Shown: piece by piece, positions 51,660-59,327 of the stretch
How positions within the stretch are numbered: position 1 is the first letter of the stretch
How the letters are laid out: every line of letters begins with the position of its first letter
Origin: Streptomyces zaomyceticus
GTDB taxonomy: Bacteria; Actinomycetota; Actinomycetes; Streptomycetales; Streptomycetaceae
Reading direction: 5' to 3'
DNA length: 64,000 nt
Assembly (NCBI RefSeq): GCF_014656215.1
Contig: NZ_BNBZ01000016.1
Coordinates: forward strand, 62,001 to 126,000
Translations under genes and position numbers: made by a program
The notes under the pieces: generated by a model
Seen by the model: the letters and a program-made list of their open reading frames with translations, nothing else
Database searches by the model: none
Told to the model about the DNA's origin: nothing

Positions 51660-52705
51660 GCGCGTGCTCCCGTCGTCGCCCGTGCGTCGGTGGCGTACTG
51701 GCTGACGGGGCGGGTGAGCCCCAGGTGGTCGCGGAGGGTGGTGCCCTCGTAGGCCTTGCGGAAGAGGCCGCGGTCCCCGAGCCGGGTCACGGTCTCGGCG
51801 GTGAACCGTTCCAGGTCCCGTTCGGGCACGGCCGGCACCAGGTGGAAGCCGTCGACCGCCCCACCGCCGTACCAGCCGGCGATCAGTTCGGCGAGGGCGC
51901 CGGGCCCGCCCTCGTACGCGTCGAGGTCGACGGTCGCCGAGAGCAGGACGCGCAGCTGCCCGGGGTCCCTGCCGTGGGCGCGGGCTCCCTGGTGCAGTTC
52001 GGCGCGCAGGGCCGCGGCCTCCTCCGCGGAGGAGGCCCGGATCAGGGCCACGTCGGCGTGGTGGGCGGCGGTGTCCCGGGCGGCGGGACGGGTGGCGTCG
52101 ACGACGGTCACCGGGTTGCCCTGCGGGGGCCGGGGAACGATCGAGGGGCCCTTGACCGAGAAGGTCGAGCCCTGGAAGTTCACGTAGTGGAGCTTGCGGC
52201 GGTCGACGAACCGTCCGGTCGTCACGTCGCGGATCTCGGCATCGTCCTCCCAGCTGTCCCACAGCTTGCGGGAGACCTCGGCGACCTCCCCCGCCTCCTG
52301 CCAGAGCTCGGCGGTGGGCGGCACCGGGCGGCGGCCGATGAGCCGGGCCTCGGCGGCGGTCGGGGAGACCGCGATCCGCCAGCCCGCCCGGCCCCGGCTG
52401 ACCCAGTCGAGGGTGGCGACGGCGGCCTGGACGTGGAAGGGCTCGGTGTGGGTGGTGGTCACGGTCGGCACCAGGCCGACGGAGCGGGTCTCGGGGGCGA
52501 CCCGGGCGAGGACGGCGAGCGCGTCGAGGCCGGGCCGTCCGAAGGAGTCGTCGTGGGTCAGGAAGTCGAGCGCGGCGGCCTCGGCGAGCCGGGCGAGCGC
52601 GACGGTGCGCGCGGCGGCGGTCCGGGCGTCGGCGGAGGCGGACGACGCCGGGGAGCCGCCCGGGGCGAGTTCGGCGGCGAGGTGGAGCGTTCGGGTGCTG
52701 GTCAT
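51656..52705 (-). CDS. LLM-class flavin-dependent monooxygenase
   Basis: A 349-residue second luciferase-like monooxygenase, shorter than its neighbour. LHLAAELAPGG opens the barrel. FLTHDDSFGRPGLDALAVLARVAP, ATLDWVSRGRAGWRIAVSP and PPQGNPVTVVDATRPAARD are the flavin-fold segments. The end (RKAYEGTTLRDHLGL) resembles the partner's end (RTEYSGTTLRSHLGL), so the two are paralogues and may form a heteromeric or sequential pair. It is translationally coupled upstream of the NtaA-like gene. Confidence 0.9.
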   Translation of the reverse strand: MTSTRTLHLAAELAPGGSPASSASADARTAAARTVALARLAEAAALDFLTHDDSFGRPGLDALAVLARVAPETRSVGLVPTVTTTHTEPFHVQAAVATLDWVSRGRAGWRIAVSPTAAEARLIGRRPVPPTAELWQEAGEVAEVSRKLWDSWEDDAEIRDVTTGRFVDRRKLHYVNFQGSTFSVKGPSIVPRPPQGNPVTVVDATRPAARDTAAHHADVALIRASSAEEAAALRAELHQGARAHGRDPGQLRVLLSATVDLDAYEGGPGALAELIAGWYGGGAVDGFHLVPAVPERDLERFTAETVTRLGDRGLFRKAYEGTTLRDHLGLTRPVSQYATDARATTGARA

Positions 52706-52838
52706 GCGGTCTCTCTCGGTGCGGATCCCGGTGCGGATCGCGGTGGGCCCGGAGCGGAACGCGCTCCAGGACGGGTGTGGCCCCCGGAGCGGAGCGCGGT
52801 CCGGCTCCGGGAGCGACGCCCGGGACGGCGGCGGTCGG

Positions 52839-53816
52839 TCAGTTCTTGGTGCGGGGCAGGCCGGGCGGGTTGATCTCCGACTTCTTCACGGCCTCGCCGT
52901 CGAGACCCCAGCGCTTGAGGACCTGGGCGTAGGTGCCGTTCTCGACGAGGTGGTCGATCGCGGCGGCGTAGGCGGCGACGAGGCCGCTGTCCTTCTTCGT
53001 GGTGGCGGCGATCTTGCCCTGGAGGCCGGCGCCCGCACCGGAGAACTTGCCGACGATCTCGGTCTGTCCGGCGGAGAGCACGTGGTACGCGGCGACGGGG
53101 TTGGGGCCCAGGTAGCCGTCGATCCGGCCGGACTGGAGCGCCAGGTAGTAGTCCGAGGTGTTCTGGTAGTACTTGATGTCGACCGGCTTGCGGCCGGCCT
53201 TCTCGTTCTGCGCGGACCAGTCGACGAGGATCTTCTCCTGGTTGGTGCCGGAGCCGACGGCGATCTTCTTCCCCGCCACGTCCTCGGGGCCCTTCACCGT
53301 CCAGCCGGAGCCCTTCTTCGCCTCGAAGGCGAGGTCGTCGAGGCGGTAGGTGGCGAAGTCGTACTTGTCCTTGCGCTCCTCGGTGACGGTCACGTTGGAG
53401 AAGACGGCGTCGTACTTGCCGCTGTCGAGGCCGACGAAGAGGTTCTCCCAGGAGACCGGGTTGAACTCGGGCTTCAGACCGAGGGCGTCGGCGACCAGGG
53501 TCGCGAGGTCGATCTCGACGCCGATCAGTGTCTTGTCGTCGGTGGCGTGGAAGGCGAGCGGCGGATTGCTCGTCGCGGAGACGCCGAGGACCAGGGTGCC
53601 TCTCTTGCGGACGGCCTCGGGCAGCCGGTCGGCGAGTGCGTCGACCTTGGGGGTGTGGACGCGGTTCTGCTCGGGGCTCAGGTTGATGCCGCCGGCGGTC
53701 TTCTTCGCCTCGGGCCCGGCCGCGCCTATGGCGGCGTCACCCGAGCCGCAGGCGGTGAGGACCCCGAGGGCGGTGAGTGAGGCGAGGGCGGTGAGAAGGG
53801 AGCGACGGGTCTTCAT
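52839..53816 (-). CDS. Amino-acid-type ABC transporter solute-binding lipoprotein (operon copy)
   Basis: A 325-residue family 3 binding protein. The lipobox is LTAC (Cys about 23). The mature domain begins VRKRGTLVLGVSATSNPPLAF; GVEIDLATLVADALGL, FSNVTVTEERKDKYDF and GSGTNQEKIL are ligand-lobe motifs. It delivers a polar amino acid-like ligand, probably a cysteine derivative or cystine, to the two permeases and ATPase upstream. It resembles the second binding protein at 59324 in size and ending (SEINPPGLP against SQISPPELP). Confidence 0.92.
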   Translation of the reverse strand: MKTRRSLLTALASLTALGVLTACGSGDAAIGAAGPEAKKTAGGINLSPEQNRVHTPKVDALADRLPEAVRKRGTLVLGVSATSNPPLAFHATDDKTLIGVEIDLATLVADALGLKPEFNPVSWENLFVGLDSGKYDAVFSNVTVTEERKDKYDFATYRLDDLAFEAKKGSGWTVKGPEDVAGKKIAVGSGTNQEKILVDWSAQNEKAGRKPVDIKYYQNTSDYYLALQSGRIDGYLGPNPVAAYHVLSAGQTEIVGKFSGAGAGLQGKIAATTKKDSGLVAAYAAAIDHLVENGTYAQVLKRWGLDGEAVKKSEINPPGLPRTKN

Positions 53817-53846
53817 GGCAGTACTCCTGAAGGGGAGGGGTGGTGG

Positions 53847-54656
53847 TCAGAGAACCTTGGAGAGGAAGGCGCGGGTGCGCTCGTGGCGTGGGCTGTCGAG
53901 CACCTCGGCCGGCGGTCCCTGCTCGACGATCCGGCCCTCGTCCATGAAGACCACGGTGTCGGCGACCTCGCGGGCGAAGCCGATCTCGTGGGTGACGACG
54001 ATCATGGTGGTGCCGGAGGCGGCCAGGTCCTTGATGACGTCGAGGACCTCGCCGACGAGTTCGGGGTCGAGCGCGGAGGTCGGCTCGTCGAAGAGGAGCA
54101 GGCCGGGTTCGAGGGCGAGCGCGCGGGCGATGGCGACCCGCTGCTGCTGTCCGCCGGAGAGCTGCTTGGGGTACGACTCCGCCTTGTCGGCGAGCCCGAC
54201 GCGTTCGAGCAGCTTCCGGGCCGCGGCCTCGGCCTCCTTGCGGGGGCGCTTCAGGGCCGAGACGGGGGCCTCGACGATGTTGTCCAGCACGGTGAGGTGC
54301 GGGAAGAGATGGAAGTTCTGGAAGACGAAGCCGATCCGGGTGCGCTGCTTGAGGACGTCCCGCTCGCGCAGCTCGTACAGCTTGTTCCCGGAGCGGCGGT
54401 AGCCGACGAGGGTGCCGTCGACGCTGACGGTTCCGCTGTCGACCTTCTCCAGGTGGTTGATGGTCCGCAGGAGGGTGGACTTGCCGGAGCCCGAGGGGCC
54501 GAGGACGACGGTGACCTCGCCGGCGCGGACGTCGAGGTCGATGCCGCGCAGGACGTGGAGCGGACCGAAGTTCTTGTGGACGGCCCGGATCTCGACCTTG
54601 GCCGTGGTGGTGGCGGTGGACCCGGCGGCCGGGTCGGCGGTGGTGACGGAGCTCAT
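53847..54656 (-). CDS. Amino-acid ABC transporter ATP-binding protein
   Basis: 269 residues of the polar amino-acid importer class. Walker A is GPSGSGKST, Q-loop FQNFHLFPHLTVLDNI, signature LSGGQQQRVAIARAL and Walker B LLLFDEPTSALDPE. It is the only ATPase in the cluster and must serve both permeases. ATGA overlap with the upstream permease; the binding-protein gene follows after 30 bp. Resembles TcyN/GlnQ-type ATPases. Confidence 0.95.
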   Translation of the reverse strand: MSSVTTADPAAGSTATTTAKVEIRAVHKNFGPLHVLRGIDLDVRAGEVTVVLGPSGSGKSTLLRTINHLEKVDSGTVSVDGTLVGYRRSGNKLYELRERDVLKQRTRIGFVFQNFHLFPHLTVLDNIVEAPVSALKRPRKEAEAAARKLLERVGLADKAESYPKQLSGGQQQRVAIARALALEPGLLLFDEPTSALDPELVGEVLDVIKDLAASGTTMIVVTHEIGFAREVADTVVFMDEGRIVEQGPPAEVLDSPRHERTRAFLSKVL

Positions 54657-55558
54657 CGGGCGCTCCCCTTCGCGTAGTGGCGTTCGACGTAGTGCTGGAC
54701 GACGGAGAGCGCGGTGGTGAGCAGGACGTACCAGGCGGTGGCGACCATCAGGAGCGGGACGACCCGTCCGTTGCGGCCGTAGACGACCTGCACCTGGTAG
54801 AAGAGTTCGCCGATCGCCATGACCGAGACGATCGAGGTGCCCTTGAAGAGCGAGATGATCTCGTTGGCGGCGTTGGGCAGGATCGAGCGCATGGCCTGGG
54901 GCAGCACGATCCGCCGCACCTGCCGGAGCCTCGGGATGCCGAGGGAGGCCGCCGCCTCCAACTGGCCCTCGTCCACGGCGAGTACGCCGCCCCGGACGAT
55001 CTCCGCCGCGTAGGCCGCCTGGTGCAGGGCGAGCCCGAGGACGGCGGCGCTCATCTCGCCGACCAGGCCCGTCGTGTCGAAGGAGAGGAAGCTCGGCCCG
55101 AAGGGGATGCCGATGCTCAGCTCCTTGTAGAGATAGGCGAGGTTGAACCAGAAGAGCAGCTGGACGATGAGCGGGATGGAGCGGAAGGCCCAGATGTAGC
55201 CGAAGGCGACGGACCGCAGGAACGGGCTGGCCGACAGGCGCATGAAGGCGAGCACGATGCCGATCGCGAAGCCGAGCGCGGTGCCGTGGAAGGTGAGCTG
55301 GAGGGTGACCCAGACGGCCCGGAGGATCGTCTCGGTGGTGAAGAACGCGGCGAAGACGTCCCACTCCCAGCCGGGGTTGGTGACGAGCCCGTGGACGAAC
55401 TGTGTGAGCAGGACGGCGGTGGCGGCGACGGCCACCCAGCGCCAGGGGTGGCGCACCGGGACGACCACGAGTTCGGCGGGCGCCGGCGGCGTGGTGACGG
55501 CGGTGCCCGGTTCCTTCGTGAGGCTCGGTGCGGCGGGCGGATCGCTGGTGAGAGACAT
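54653..55558 (-). CDS. Amino-acid ABC transporter permease (second)
   Basis: A 301-residue HisM/GlnP-type permease with five or more helices and the coupling loop VDEGQLEAAASLGIPRLRQVRRIVLPQAMRSILP. A long N-terminal hydrophilic tail (about 1-40) precedes the first helix. Helix 3 contains FRSIPLIVQLLFWFN. It likely pairs with the permease at 57408 as a heterodimer, as in TcyL/TcyM. It follows the FAD protein gene by 47 bp. Confidence 0.93.
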   Translation of the reverse strand: MSLTSDPPAAPSLTKEPGTAVTTPPAPAELVVVPVRHPWRWVAVAATAVLLTQFVHGLVTNPGWEWDVFAAFFTTETILRAVWVTLQLTFHGTALGFAIGIVLAFMRLSASPFLRSVAFGYIWAFRSIPLIVQLLFWFNLAYLYKELSIGIPFGPSFLSFDTTGLVGEMSAAVLGLALHQAAYAAEIVRGGVLAVDEGQLEAAASLGIPRLRQVRRIVLPQAMRSILPNAANEIISLFKGTSIVSVMAIGELFYQVQVVYGRNGRVVPLLMVATAWYVLLTTALSVVQHYVERHYAKGSAR

Positions 55559-55605
55559 GGCGGTTCCTCGGAGACGGGTCGGGCAGCGGGAGGAGCGGCG
55601 CGGGA

Positions 55606-57411
55606 TCAGGCGCTCAGCGGGGCCGGGAGGCGACACTCCCGGTCGCGCAGGAACGTCAGCGCGGCCCGCGCGGTGACGTCGTTCTGCCCGAAGGCGACCC
55701 CGCCCGTACGAGGCCGGGTGAAGGCGCTGTCGGTGCGGGCGGTGGTGTGCGGACCGAGCGCGAAGCGGCGCGGGTGGGGGCGTCCGTCGTGCTCGAGGAC
55801 CCGGCCGTCGACGGGGTCGACGACGAGGAGGCCGCTGGCGGTGGCGCGGGCTCCCTCCTCGTACAGGGCGCGCAGGAGCGGGCTGCCGGTGAGCTCCAGG
55901 GTGGGGTCGGGCAGCCGGGCCTCGACCAGGGCCCCGGCTTCGGTCCACTCCCCCGCCACGGCGGCGGAGGCGGCCCGGAAGACGCCGCGTTCCTCGTCGG
56001 TCTCGACGGTGATCCCGGGGCCGAGGAAGCTGACGACTCCGGCGCGGGAGAGGGCGAGGAGCTGGTGCAGCCGGGGGCCCGGCGGTCCGGAGGCGAGATA
56101 GCTGAAGAAGCCGTGCCACCAGCCGCCGAGGTCGATCCTCTTCCCGAGCCGCAGGAGTTGCCCGTAGACGGAGAGCAGGCCGGCGAAGACGGCGGCGTCG
56201 GGGCTGTGGGCGGGGTCGTGGCGGCGGGTCAGGTCGTCGGTGATGTAGTCGCGCAGCCCGTGCTGGAGCGCTTCCGCCGAGGTGAAGCGGATGCCGTCCA
56301 GGGGGTGGTCGAGAGCGTCCAGGTCGAGCCGGTCGGCGGGGTCGGGGACGGCCGCGGCGACGACGGCGGCGAGTTCGGCCCCGCGCGGCGGCGCTTCCTC
56401 GTAGGCCCGCTCGAAGTCGGACCAGGCGAGCGTGGTCCGCTCGGGGTGGGTGGAGAAGAGCCGGTGGTAGTGGGCCCAGCCGAGTTCCTTGTCGACGAGG
56501 GGCCACACATCGCGCCGGAAGTCGATCGGCCCGGTCCTCCGCAGCAGGGCGTCGGTCTGCTCGGGTCCGAAGAAGCGGGGCAGCGGGGGGCGTTCGCCGT
56601 CGAGGGCGTAGCCGAGCTTGGAGTGGTACGGGACTCCCCGCCGCGATCCGACGTGCAGGACCGGCTCCTTGCCCGACGGTATGTAGACGAGCGTGTCGCC
56701 CTCGCCCTCGTACCGTCCTCCGCGGCCCTCGGTGAGCAGCACCATCAGGTCGACGAAGGCGAGTCCGAAGCCCCGGACGATGACGGGTTCACCGGCGGGC
56801 AGCGCGCCGAGGTCGCTGTCGGCGGTGAAGTCGGGCGGCAGGTGGACGAGGCCGTGGCGGGCGGCGAAGTCGGCCAGGGCCCGCTGCTCCGGGTCGGGTT
56901 CGGCGTCGAGGTGGCCCACGGTGAGGACGACGAGGTCGGCGAGGAGGGGTGCGGCGGTGCCGTCCAGCCAGACCCGCTGGCGTCCCTCGCGGGGGCCGCC
57001 GATCCGCAGGGCGGCGGTGCGGTGTTCGTGGACGGTGACGGAGGCGGGCAGCGCGGCGCGGGCCCGCTCGTACACCCAGCGCAGATAGGCGCCCTGCTGG
57101 CGGCGGGTGGGGAAGGCGCGGCCGTCGATGCCGGCCCATTCGGCGACCGTGGGTCCGGGCCGTACGGGGCCCGCCAGCTCCACGGTCTCGTCGGTGAACA
57201 TGGTGACGTCCTCGGCCCGGGAGTTCATCCAGAGCAGGGGGGACTGTTCGGTGCGCCAGATCCGGCCGGGGCCGGGCGGGTGCGGGTCGACGAGGTGGAT
57301 GTCGAGGGGGTCGTCGCCGTACACCTCGGGCAGGTTGGCGGCGAGCCGTTCCAGGAAGCCGGTCCCCCGCGGCCCGGCGCCCACGATCACGATCGACGGT
57401 CGGGGGCTCAT
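55606..57411 (-). CDS. FAD/NAD(P)-binding protein in the organosulfur operon
   Basis: A 601-residue flavoprotein of the FAD-NAD(P)-binding family (PF13454-like). The N-terminal dinucleotide motif is IVIVGAGPRGTGFLERLA (GxGxxG). LWMNSRAEDVTMFTDE, VVLTVGHLD and VIVRGFGLAFVDLMVLLTEGRGG are family segments, and a second nucleotide-binding part follows. It is placed between two ABC permease genes, which is unusual for an enzyme, and overlaps the first by ATGA. It could be an N- or S-oxygenase, or supply electrons to the flavin monooxygenases; neither is shown by sequence. Confidence 0.85.
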   Translation of the reverse strand: MSPRPSIVIVGAGPRGTGFLERLAANLPEVYGDDPLDIHLVDPHPPGPGRIWRTEQSPLLWMNSRAEDVTMFTDETVELAGPVRPGPTVAEWAGIDGRAFPTRRQQGAYLRWVYERARAALPASVTVHEHRTAALRIGGPREGRQRVWLDGTAAPLLADLVVLTVGHLDAEPDPEQRALADFAARHGLVHLPPDFTADSDLGALPAGEPVIVRGFGLAFVDLMVLLTEGRGGRYEGEGDTLVYIPSGKEPVLHVGSRRGVPYHSKLGYALDGERPPLPRFFGPEQTDALLRRTGPIDFRRDVWPLVDKELGWAHYHRLFSTHPERTTLAWSDFERAYEEAPPRGAELAAVVAAAVPDPADRLDLDALDHPLDGIRFTSAEALQHGLRDYITDDLTRRHDPAHSPDAAVFAGLLSVYGQLLRLGKRIDLGGWWHGFFSYLASGPPGPRLHQLLALSRAGVVSFLGPGITVETDEERGVFRAASAAVAGEWTEAGALVEARLPDPTLELTGSPLLRALYEEGARATASGLLVVDPVDGRVLEHDGRPHPRRFALGPHTTARTDSAFTRPRTGGVAFGQNDVTARAALTFLRDRECRLPAPLSA

Positions 57412-58265
57412 CGCGCACCTGCCGTACCGCGGGCGTAGTGCCGCTCCACGTAGTACTGGCCGACACTGAGGACCGAGGTGACCACGACGTACCAGAGGGT
57501 GGCGACGAGCAGCAGCGGGATGACCTCGTAGGTGCGGTGGTAGACGAGCTGGGTCGAGTAGAGCAGGTCCTGGACGGCGATCACGGAGACGATCGAGGTG
57601 CCCTTGAGGGTGCCGATCAGCATGTTCCCGGCCGGCGGGACGATGGCACGCATGGCCTGCGGCAGCACGATGCGGGTGAGCCGGCGCCACCGGCCGAGCC
57701 CGAGGGACTCGGCGGCCTCGATCTGGCCCCGGTCGACGGAGAGGATGCCGCCGCGGACGACCTCGGCGGCGTAGGCGGCCTCGTGCAGGGTGAGGCCGAT
57801 GACGGCGACGGCGACGGGCCCGAGGAGGTTGACGGTGTTCACCCCGAGGATCTGCGGGTAGAGCGCGCCGATGTTGAACCAGAAGAGCAGCTGGACCAGG
57901 ATCGGGGTGGATCTGAAGAACCAGACGTATCCCCAACTCACCGCGCGCAGAACGGGGTTGGCGGAGAGCCGGAGTACGGCGAGCAGGGTTCCGAGGAGGA
58001 AGCCCAGGGCCATGACGACGGCGGTCAGCCACAGCGTGAGGACGAGTCCGCGCAGGACGGACACGGAGGTGAAGTACTGGGCGACCACGTCCCACTGGAA
58101 GGCCTTGTTGCGGACGACGGATACGAGGCCGAGGCCGATCAGGACGAGGACGAGGGTCGCGGCGGCCCACTGTCCGGCGCGGCGGGTGGGAACGACACGA
58201 AGGGGTGGTGCGGCCGGCGGTGGGGCGGGGTCCGTCTTGGAGAGGGTGGCGAGGGGTGTCGACAT
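57408..58265 (-). CDS. Amino-acid ABC transporter permease (first gene of the operon)
   Basis: A 285-residue HisM/GlnP-type permease. The coupling loop is VDRGQIEAAESLGLGRWRRLTRIVLPQAMRAIVP, and helix 3 has FRSTPILVQLLFWFN, nearly identical to the second permease. The start ATG at 58265 (MSTPLATL) has GGAG upstream; an in-frame extension to 58361 exists but lacks a site. It heads the leftward operon from the divergent promoter region 58266-58515. Confidence 0.92.
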   Translation of the reverse strand: MSTPLATLSKTDPAPPPAAPPLRVVPTRRAGQWAAATLVLVLIGLGLVSVVRNKAFQWDVVAQYFTSVSVLRGLVLTLWLTAVVMALGFLLGTLLAVLRLSANPVLRAVSWGYVWFFRSTPILVQLLFWFNIGALYPQILGVNTVNLLGPVAVAVIGLTLHEAAYAAEVVRGGILSVDRGQIEAAESLGLGRWRRLTRIVLPQAMRAIVPPAGNMLIGTLKGTSIVSVIAVQDLLYSTQLVYHRTYEVIPLLLVATLWYVVVTSVLSVGQYYVERHYARGTAGAR

Positions 58266-58413
58266 GTGAAGGGCTCCGTGGATGCCAGGGGGCGGATCGA
58301 ACACGGGAGTGCACACGGGAACGCACGGGGCGTTCACCCTGGAGTGCGCCTTCACACGCACGGCGAGCCATTGAGCGCGGATGCGGGCCCCTCAGCCCGA
58401 TGTCCGCCCTGTG

Positions 58414-58444
58414 AGGCTACGGCCGTCGAGCGGAGGCTTGTCAA
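58414..58444 (-). promoter_or_regulatory. Promoter candidate of the leftward organosulfur operon
   Basis: On the minus strand: TTGACA (58444-58439), 19-bp spacer, TAGCCT (58419-58414). The -35 is perfect, the spacer is long. The leader to the permease start would be about 140 nt. Confidence 0.5.
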
Positions 58445-58480
58445 GTCCGTCCGGAATATGAGCCGTTCGTCTCATCGTGG

Positions 58481-58509
58481 TTGACGGGGCAACGGATGCC
58501 TGTTCCACT
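58481..58509 (+). promoter_or_regulatory. Promoter candidate of the leader peptide transcript
   Basis: TTGACG (58481-58486), 17 bp, TCCACT (58504-58509), only a few bases before the leader-peptide ATG at 58516. If used, the leader peptide would be nearly leaderless, as is common for such peptides. Confidence 0.45.
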
Positions 58510-58515
58510 GGGGCC

Positions 58516-58584
58516 ATGCATCCGCAGCAGCTGGTCACGCGCTCCCACATCGACTTCGGTCGCGTGTGGTCCTCTTCCTGTTGA
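58516..58584 (+). CDS. Sulfur-associated leader peptide (22 aa, Cys at the end)
   Basis: A short open frame of 22 codons plus stop. Its core LVTRSHIDFGRV and terminal SSSC match the streptomycete 'putative leader peptide' pattern (LVTRxHxDxxRVxSxxC) that I know from genes for sulfur acquisition. The single Cys is the last codon before TGA, so ribosome stalling there when Cys-tRNA is scarce would be informative. A pyrimidine-rich, G-poor leader follows. It should control the downstream GNAT and binding-protein genes by attenuation. The peptide is probably non-functional apart from being translated. Confidence 0.8.
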   Translation: MHPQQLVTRSHIDFGRVWSSSC

Positions 58585-58829
58585 GCCGACCCTCTGCGCC
58601 TTCGCCTGCCTTTCTCTTCAGCGCACCCCTGCCCGGGGCTTCCTTCGTGATGTCCTTCGCGGCACCTTCACCTGCGCGGCACTGAGCCTCGACTCCCCTC
58701 GCTCTCCCTTTTCCCGGTTCTCCTGACCCTGTTCGCCGTGTCCTCCGCCGTTCCCCCGGCGCTCGATCGGCGTTCGACCGGCGTGGGTTCGACCTTCTCC
58801 TCGTCGTTCTCTCCGCCCGAAAGAGACAC
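58585..58829 (+). promoter_or_regulatory. C/T-rich, G-poor leader, possible Rho-dependent attenuator
   Basis: 245 bases between the leader peptide and the GNAT start, markedly pyrimidine-rich on the coding strand and without a strong hairpin, unlike the rest of the window. Such a bubble is a typical Rho loading site. If the ribosome finishes the leader peptide quickly, Rho could terminate here. When it stalls at Cys, Rho would be kept off. Confidence 0.5.
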
Positions 58830-59327
58830 ATGCCTCTCACGCCCAGCCGTGAGTCCGCGCTGTCCGTGCGCCGGACCACGGCCGACGACCCGTTGGCGCG
58901 CCCGCTCCTCGACGAGCTGGCGCACGAGTACACGACCCGTTACGGCTCCGCGCACGACCTGAGCCGCTATCCGGCGGAGGAGTTCGCCCCTCCGCACGGC
59001 GCCTTCCTGCTCCTTCTGGAACAGGGCAGGCCCGTCGCGGGCGGCGCCTACCGTCGCTACGACGACCGCACCGCCGAGCTGAAGCGGATCTGGACCCACT
59101 CGGCGCACCGCAGGCGCGGCCTCGCCCGGCGCGTCCTGACCGTGCTCGAACGTGAGGCCGCCGCCCGCGGCTACTCCCGCATCTATCTGACGACCGGGCC
59201 GCGCCAGCCCGAGGCCAGGGGCCTCTACCTGGCGAGCGGCTACCGCCCGCTCTTCGACGTGTCCGCCGATCCCGAGTCGATCGGCCCGCTGCCGTTCGAG
59301 AAATTCCTGGAGAACTCGAAACCATGA
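58830..59327 (+). CDS. GNAT-family N-acetyltransferase, SnaA-like by context
   Basis: 165 residues, a single GNAT domain. The acetyl-CoA loop is RIWTHSAHRRRGLARRVLTVLEREA, with YSRIYLTTGPRQPEARGLYLASGYRPL. In Bacillus the first gene of the ytmI/tcy-cmo operon encodes an S-alkyl-cysteine N-acetyltransferase (SnaA); this gene has the same place relative to a cyst(e)ine-type ABC transporter and flavin monooxygenases. The start at 58830 has GAAAGAG upstream. It overlaps the binding-protein gene by ATGA. Substrate specificity is inference. Confidence 0.85.
   Translation: MPLTPSRESALSVRRTTADDPLARPLLDELAHEYTTRYGSAHDLSRYPAEEFAPPHGAFLLLLEQGRPVAGGAYRRYDDRTAELKRIWTHSAHRRRGLARRVLTVLEREAAARGYSRIYLTTGPRQPEARGLYLASGYRPLFDVSADPESIGPLPFEKFLENSKP

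Noticed and set aside
58266-58371. N-terminal extension or a second leader peptide ahead of the first permease
   Set aside because: The in-frame extension to 58361 lacks a ribosome site. No short frame ending in Cys was found on the minus strand.
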